A stretch of DNA of 64,000 nt, taken from positions 131,126 to 195,125 of the forward strand of contig JACKIN010000007.1 of the NCBI GenBank assembly GCA_020638495.1, read 5' to 3'. Both the position numbers and the translations under genes were made by a program. Below, piece by piece: positions 59,643 through 64,000 of this stretch. This stretch comes from Geminicoccaceae bacterium (lineage in GTDB: Bacteria > Pseudomonadota > Alphaproteobacteria > Geminicoccales > Geminicoccaceae). Below the pieces are notes generated by a model. It saw only the letters and a program-made list of their open reading frames with translations, was not told the DNA's origin and ran no database searches. The stretch's first letter is position 1, and every line of letters starts with the position of its first letter.

Positions 59643-61244
59643 CTAGTCCAATGCCGTGGTGCGATCGGATGCATGTCCGGCCTCATGCAAGGATGCCGCC
59701 ACGCCGAGGAGTCGGCTCGCGGTGGAGACAGCCCCCCGGAACGCGGCAACGGCCACGGGCGCCGGATCCATGATGGTGTCGACCGGCACGATCGCGCGGC
59801 TCCGGACGTCGAAGGTCGTGCCGGGATCGGCGGCGATCCTGCCCAGGGCCAGATCGGCGTCCGCACCCGCATTGCGCACCACTTCACGCAAGGGAGCGGC
59901 GGCCGCGGCGGCGAACATGCGGCCGAGCAGCGATCCCAGGAGACCCTCCGGCAAGGCCGCCGCGGCGCGCCGCTCGGCATGCACCAGCGCCGCGCTGCCG
60001 CCCGGCACGAGCCCGCCGGAAAGCGCCGCTGCCAGGGTCGCCGATGCGTTTCGCGCCTGCTCGAGCCGAAGTTGCAGGTGCGTCGGTGTCCGCCCGCCGA
60101 TGCCGAGCGTCGCGATCCCCGCCTGAAGGCGCGCCAGCCGCTTGCGGAGCTGCTCGCGATCGAAGCTCAGGTGCTTCTCGCGGGTGATGGCATCGCGGAT
60201 CTCCATGGTCCGCGTCGCCACGGCGGCAGGGTCGCCCTTGCCGCCGATGATCGTGGAATCATGGCGCCGAACGATGACCCTGGCGGCACCGCCCATGAAC
60301 TGCGGCCGCAGCCCGGCGAGCGAATGGCCGAGCTCCTCGGCGATCAGCGCAGCACCCGTCGCGATGGCGATGTCCTCGAGGGTCGAGCACCGCCAGGCAC
60401 CCGCCCCGGGTGCCTTGATCGCCGCCACCTTCAGCCCAGCCCCCCGCTTGTTGGCGATCAGGGTGGTCAGGGCGTCCTCGGCCACCGAATCGGCGATGAT
60501 GACGAGGCCGCGGCCGGATTCGGCGATCATCTCGAGCACCCGGACGACGGGCTGCAGGGCGGTGATCGGGCCGGCATGGACGAGGATCAGCGGGTTCTCG
60601 ATCTCGATCGTCCTGGTGCGCGCATCGTCGACGAGATGCGGCGAGATCCAGCCCTGGTCGAAATGCAGCCCGGCGTCGAAGCGCAGGGTGTCCTCCGCGC
60701 TCCGGCCCTCCTCGATGACCACCATGCCATCGCTGCCGGCCTGGAGATGCGCCTCGGCGAGCAGGGCACCCAGGGCAGCGTCGCCGCCGAGCGCCTGGGT
60801 GGCGACGCGCTCCAGCACCGCGGCCTCCGGCGCCGGGCAGGACGCGGCCTCGAGCGCTTCGAGCACGGCCGTGCTGTGGGCATCGATCGCGGCCTGCAGC
60901 TCGCTCGGCGCGATGCCCGAAAGTGCGGCGAGACGGCCGGCCCGGACGAAGGCGCGGGCGGCGAGAATAGCCGTGCTGGTGCCATCGCCGACAGCATCGC
61001 TGGTGCGCCACGCGAGATCGCGCATGAGCAGGACGCCGGCCTGCTCGTCACGCGAGCCGAGCTCGAGATTCCGGGCGATGGCATAGCCGTTGCGGAGGAG
61101 CAGCGGCGGCGCGTGGTTGCGGCCGACGAGCACTGCCCGGCCGGCCGGTCCCATGGTGCCGGCCACGAGGTCGGCGACCAGGTCGATGCCCCGCATGGCC
61201 GGCTGTCGTGCCGCTTCGCCGACGCGAACGACCTTGGCGTTCAT
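59643..61244 (-). CDS. Divergent GroEL paralogue with altered catalytic residues
   Basis: A 533-residue group I chaperonin-like protein that aligns with E. coli GroEL almost gap-free. Nucleotide-contact motifs are kept: GTMGPAGR (30-36), GDGTST with Asp87, VPGGSAAL, and TIMDP. However Asp52 of GroEL (TKDG) is Asn52 here (LRNG), and Asp398 (RVEDA) aligns with Asn399 (QARNA); in GroEL these two Asp residues drive ATP hydrolysis. Apical substrate/GroES contacts are changed (Tyr199 to Trp, Tyr203 to His, Phe204 to Leu), while Leu237 and Leu259 are kept. The Gly-Gly-Met tail is missing and no groES is adjacent. It diverges from hyuA and lies upstream of the pot operon. A client-specific chaperonin or ATP-locked ring is possible. 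Confidence 0.88.
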   Translation of the reverse strand: MNAKVVRVGEAARQPAMRGIDLVADLVAGTMGPAGRAVLVGRNHAPPLLLRNGYAIARNLELGSRDEQAGVLLMRDLAWRTSDAVGDGTSTAILAARAFVRAGRLAALSGIAPSELQAAIDAHSTAVLEALEAASCPAPEAAVLERVATQALGGDAALGALLAEAHLQAGSDGMVVIEEGRSAEDTLRFDAGLHFDQGWISPHLVDDARTRTIEIENPLILVHAGPITALQPVVRVLEMIAESGRGLVIIADSVAEDALTTLIANKRGAGLKVAAIKAPGAGAWRCSTLEDIAIATGAALIAEELGHSLAGLRPQFMGGAARVIVRRHDSTIIGGKGDPAAVATRTMEIRDAITREKHLSFDREQLRKRLARLQAGIATLGIGGRTPTHLQLRLEQARNASATLAAALSGGLVPGGSAALVHAERRAAAALPEGLLGSLLGRMFAAAAAAPLREVVRNAGADADLALGRIAADPGTTFDVRSRAIVPVDTIMDPAPVAVAAFRGAVSTASRLLGVAASLHEAGHASDRTTALD

Positions 61245-61323
61245 TCCAGCGTCCCCTCCGACGTTGCCGGCACGGTGTCGGTGCCGCCGGCCATCGGCCG
61301 ATCACGGCACGCGCCGCACACTC

Positions 61324-61333
61324 TGTGATCACG
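61324..61333. promoter_or_regulatory. TGTGATCACG site upstream of the GroEL-like gene
   Basis: The core TGTGATCAC 80 bp before the GroEL-like start, in the region shared with hyuA. It matches the site before potA over ten bases. Probably an operator for the minus-strand promoter. Confidence 0.55.
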
Positions 61334-61375
61334 ACAATCGAACCCGTATTGCCTGAGCCCGAGGCTCGATCTAGG

Positions 61376-61387
61376 CTGTGATCACAG
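61376..61387. promoter_or_regulatory. Perfect 12 bp palindrome CTGTGATCACAG upstream of hyuA
   Basis: A perfect inverted repeat, the most symmetrical of the three TGTGATCAC sites, centred about 45 bp before the hyuA start. Its centre is about 53 bp from the neighbouring site at 61324, roughly five helical turns, so two bound dimers could interact. Confidence 0.6.
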
Positions 61388-61426
61388 ACGCCTCAGCATT
61401 ATCGGCCTTCCGGGGGAAACGCAACC

Positions 61427-63487
61427 ATGCGGCTGGCATGCGACACTGGTGGAACGTTCACTGACCTCGTGGTCGAGCGCGGTGACGAGATCCGCCAGTT
61501 CAAGTCATCGACAGTGCCAGCCGATCCGGTGCAGGGCGTGCTCGACGTGCTCGGCCTGGCGGCCGCGGCGCACGGCCTGGACCGGGCAGCCTTCCTGGCC
61601 GAGGCCACCACCTTCATCCATGGCACCACGCGCGCCATCAACGCCATCTTGACGGGCAACACGGCCAGAACCGCCTTCCTGACAACCAAGGGCCATCCCG
61701 ATGTCCTGGTGATCCGCGAGGGCGGCCGTATCGAGCCCTTCAATTTCACCGTGCCCTACCCCGAGCCCTACGTGCCGCGGCGGCTCACCTTCGAGGTGCC
61801 CGAGCGCATCGACGCGGCCGGCCGCGTCGTCGAGCCGCTCGACGAGGCGACGGTGCTCGCCATCATCGAGCGCCTCAAGGCGCTCGAGGTCGAGGCCGTC
61901 GGGGTCTGCCTGCTCTGGTCGGTGGTCGACGGCGCCCACGAGCGCCGGGTCGGCGAACTCCTCGCCGAGCACCTGCCAGGCGTGTCGGTGACGCTCTCGC
62001 ATGTCCTCAATCCGACGCTCCGCGAGTATCGCCGGGCCTCGGCGACCGTCATCGACGCCTCGCTCAAGCCGCTCATGTTCGCCTATCTCAACGGCCTGAC
62101 CGACCGGCTGCGCCAGGCCGGGTTCAACGGGCGAACCTTGATGGTCACGTCGGGCGGCGGGATCATGGACGCCGAGGACGTGGCCAGGGCGCCGATCCAT
62201 TCGATCAACTCGGGCCCCGCCATGGCGCCGGTGGCCGGCCGCTTCTACGCCCAGCGCGACCAGCAGAACGCCATGGCCATCGTCGCCGATACCGGCGGCA
62301 CCAGCTATGACCTGAGCCTGGTCCGCGACGGGCGCATCCCCTGGACCCGCGAGACCTGGCTCGGCCAGCGCTTCCGCGGCCACATGACCGGCTTCCCGTC
62401 GGTCGACGTGAAGAGCATCGGCGCTGGCGGCGGTTCGATCGCCTGGGTGGATTCGGGCGGGCTGCTGCGGGTCGGCCCGAAGAGCGCCGGCTCGACGCCG
62501 GGCCCGGTCGCCTACGGCAAGGGCGGCACCGAGCCAACCGTGACCGACTGCTCGCTGATCCTGGGCCATATCGACGCCGATTTCTTCCTCGGCGGGGCGA
62601 TGGCGCTCGACCGCGCGGCGGCGGTTGCCGCCCTCGAGACCAATGTGGCGGCGAAGCTCGGCCTGTCGGCAGAGGAGGCGGCAGCGGCCGTGCTGGCGCT
62701 GGCCACCGAGAAGATGGTCGGCGCCATCGACGAGATCACCGTCAACCAGGGCATCGATCCGTCATCGGCGGTGCTGATCGGCGGCGGCGGTGCTGCCGGC
62801 CTGAATGCCGTGGCGGTCGGCCGGCGGCTCGGCTGCGCCGGTGTCCTGATTCCCGAGGCGGGGGCCGTCCTCAGTGCTGCCGGCGCACTCATGTCCGAGC
62901 TGGCGTCCGACTACGCCCGGATGCAGTTCACGACGAGCCAGAATTTCGCCTACGAGGCAGTCGACGAGGTGCTGGCGGCACTCGAGAAGCGCTGCGAGGC
63001 CTTCGCAAACGGCCCGGGCGAAGGCTCCCTCGAGACACTGATCGAGTTCTCGGTGGAGGCCCGCTATCCGCACCAGATCTGGGAGATCGAGGTGCCGCTC
63101 GCCGGGCGGCGGGTCGACGGGCCCGAAGCCCTGGCCGCGCTGAAGTCCGCCTTCCACGACACGCACAAGGCCATCTTCGAGATCTCCGATCCGCACTCGG
63201 AGGTCGAGTTCGTCACTTGGCGGGCCAAGGTCCGCTGCCGGCTGCGCGAGGCGGCGACCGGCCGGGTGCCGCCGCCGGACAGCCAGAGCGACCTGCCGGT
63301 CAGCCGCCGGGTCTATTTCGCCGGCTCCGGCTGGGTCGAGGCCCGGGTCGCCCGCTTCGAGGCGATGCCGGCGGACGAGCCAGTGCCCGGGCCGGCCATC
63401 GTCGAATCATCGTTCACGACCGTCGTGGTCGACCCCGGGACGGTCGCCGTCCGGACGACTGGCGGTGGCCTGCGGGTAACGTTCTGA
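61427..63487 (+). CDS. hyuA: Hydantoinase/oxoprolinase family protein, subunit A
   Basis: A 686-residue ATP-dependent ring-opening amidase subunit of the N-methylhydantoinase/5-oxoprolinase family. RLACDTGGTFTDLVV is the N-terminal phosphate loop of the actin-like ATPase fold; ATTFIHGTTRAINAIL, SGGGIMDAEDVARAPIHSINSGPA, ADTGGTSYDLSL and GAGGGSIAWVD follow in family order. The C-terminal domain begins about residue 500. With HyuB it probably hydrolyses a hydantoin or cyclic amide with ATP; acetone/acetophenone carboxylase subunits are related, but no gamma subunit is visible. The ATG is 61427. The gene diverges from the GroEL-like gene and is 13 bp from hyuB. Confidence 0.92.
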   Translation: MRLACDTGGTFTDLVVERGDEIRQFKSSTVPADPVQGVLDVLGLAAAAHGLDRAAFLAEATTFIHGTTRAINAILTGNTARTAFLTTKGHPDVLVIREGGRIEPFNFTVPYPEPYVPRRLTFEVPERIDAAGRVVEPLDEATVLAIIERLKALEVEAVGVCLLWSVVDGAHERRVGELLAEHLPGVSVTLSHVLNPTLREYRRASATVIDASLKPLMFAYLNGLTDRLRQAGFNGRTLMVTSGGGIMDAEDVARAPIHSINSGPAMAPVAGRFYAQRDQQNAMAIVADTGGTSYDLSLVRDGRIPWTRETWLGQRFRGHMTGFPSVDVKSIGAGGGSIAWVDSGGLLRVGPKSAGSTPGPVAYGKGGTEPTVTDCSLILGHIDADFFLGGAMALDRAAAVAALETNVAAKLGLSAEEAAAAVLALATEKMVGAIDEITVNQGIDPSSAVLIGGGGAAGLNAVAVGRRLGCAGVLIPEAGAVLSAAGALMSELASDYARMQFTTSQNFAYEAVDEVLAALEKRCEAFANGPGEGSLETLIEFSVEARYPHQIWEIEVPLAGRRVDGPEALAALKSAFHDTHKAIFEISDPHSEVEFVTWRAKVRCRLREAATGRVPPPDSQSDLPVSRRVYFAGSGWVEARVARFEAMPADEPVPGPAIVESSFTTVVVDPGTVAVRTTGGGLRVTF

Positions 63488-63500
63488 TGGGACCCGGCCG

Positions 63501-64000
63501 ATGACCACCGCCGCGACCGGGACGCCCCATGACGCGATCCGCATGGCGCTCTTCTCGAGCCGGATCGAGAGCATCGCGCGCAAGATGCAGAACACGCTCT
63601 TCCGCACGGCACGCTCGGGCATTCTCAACACGGCGCACGATTTCTCGTGCTGCATCCTCACAGCCGACTGTCGCCTGCTGGGCTCGGCCGAGAGCCTGCC
63701 GATCCACACCCTGATCGGCCCCGACCTGATGTGCGAGGCGGTCAAGCGCCACCATCCGGTGCTTCGGCGCGGCGACTGCTTCCTGCACAACAGCCCCTAC
63801 GAGGGCAACTCGCACGCCGCTGACCACTGTCTGATCGTGCCGGTAATGGACGACGACGAGGTCCTGCGGTTCTTCGTCCTCGCCAAGGCGCACCAGGCCG
63901 ATTGCGGCAATGCCCGGCCGTCCACCTATCTCGCGGATGTCGTCGACGTCTATGAGGAGGGTGCGCTCATTTTCTCGGCGACCAGGATCCAGTCCGATTT
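63501..64000 (+). CDS. hyuB: Hydantoinase B/oxoprolinase family protein, 5' part
   Basis: The first 166 residues of a HyuB-type subunit, running off the right edge. SSRIESIARKMQNTLFRTARSGILNTAHDFSCCILTADCRLL and the GDCFLHNSPYEGNSHAADH segment (corresponding to the family's GD-F--NDP---G-HL-D) are characteristic. ATG at 63501 is 14 bp after the hyuA stop. The remaining ~400 residues are outside the window. Together with HyuA it makes the complete amidase. Confidence 0.9.
   Translation, partial: MTTAATGTPHDAIRMALFSSRIESIARKMQNTLFRTARSGILNTAHDFSCCILTADCRLLGSAESLPIHTLIGPDLMCEAVKRHHPVLRRGDCFLHNSPYEGNSHAADHCLIVPVMDDDEVLRFFVLAKAHQADCGNARPSTYLADVVDVYEEGALIFSATRIQSD

Noticed and set aside
59643..61244. 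GroEL-like gene as the housekeeping chaperonin
   Set aside because: No groES, altered catalytic and apical residues and no Gly-Met tail; a normal groESL must be elsewhere in the genome.
61310..61317. Additional GATCACGG half-site next to the TGTGATCAC sites
   Set aside because: Only one arm matches; GATC-containing octamers are expected by chance, so it was not counted as a fourth site.
1..64000. Mobile elements, prophage or genomic island borders
   Set aside because: No transposase, integrase, direct terminal repeats or tRNA were found, and codon use looks uniform by eye across the window.

Overview
The window is GC-rich, gene-dense chromosomal DNA with frequent ATGA stop/start overlaps and many GTG or TTG starts. 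The gene content points to an alphaproteobacterium, probably a soil or aquatic heterotroph of the Rhodospirillales/Geminicoccales type: bactofilin, Zur-znu, TctABC, several solute ABC importers, TreYZ trehalose synthesis and BKACE. This placement is an inference from gene families; no rRNA or other phylogenetic marker is present. I saw no tRNA, rRNA, CRISPR array, transposase, integrase or prophage gene.

Layout. 0-5 kb: a minus-strand glutaminase - DHA2 exporter - asparaginase operon (the asparaginase runs off the left edge), a bactofilin and a DHDPS-superfamily lyase. 5-11.3 kb: a Bcr/CflA-type exporter, Ogt, a second DHDPS-like gene coupled to ureidoglycolate lyase, a NUDIX hydrolase, then aroE coupled to a membrane-anchored glycerophosphodiesterase. 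11.3-14.9 kb: a minus-strand catabolic operon of SDR, lambda-crystallin-type dehydrogenase, BKACE and EamA transporter. 14.9-18 kb: zur-znuC-znuB facing znuA across a candidate Zur box. 18-24 kb: treZ-malQ-treY for making trehalose from alpha-glucans. 24-26 kb: small stress-type membrane proteins.

26-38.3 kb is a run of envelope genes behind a TPR regulator: two related outer-membrane proteins flank a formylglycine-type sulfatase, another outer-membrane protein, a DUF1254/DUF1214 protein, a DUF4410 lipoprotein, a small Cys-rich protein, a DUF2092 protein, a protein with six exact 17-residue repeats and a small ion-channel-like protein. 38.3-41.4 kb is a tctCBA tripartite transporter. 41.6-48.9 kb is a sugar ABC operon with a NagB-like isomerase, a Gfo/Idh oxidoreductase and a YdjC/ChbG deacetylase. 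Both of its permease genes are broken by a one-base deletion. It converges on a glycoamylase/GH144-like gene; rpiA follows.

51-64 kb is the most unusual part. A long minus-strand operon reads potA-potD-potB-potC, class III aminotransferase, GntR regulator, acetylpolyamine/HDAC-type deacetylase and a racemase-family protein without the usual cysteines. Next to it lies a GroEL paralogue (minus) that diverges from hyuA-hyuB (plus). The GroEL paralogue keeps its nucleotide-binding motifs but, by eye alignment, has Asn at both catalytic Asp positions (52 and 398). The palindrome core TGTGATCAC lies upstream of potA and twice between the GroEL-like gene and hyuA, suggesting that all three units form one small regulon for uptake and breakdown of a polyamine- or hydantoin-like compound.
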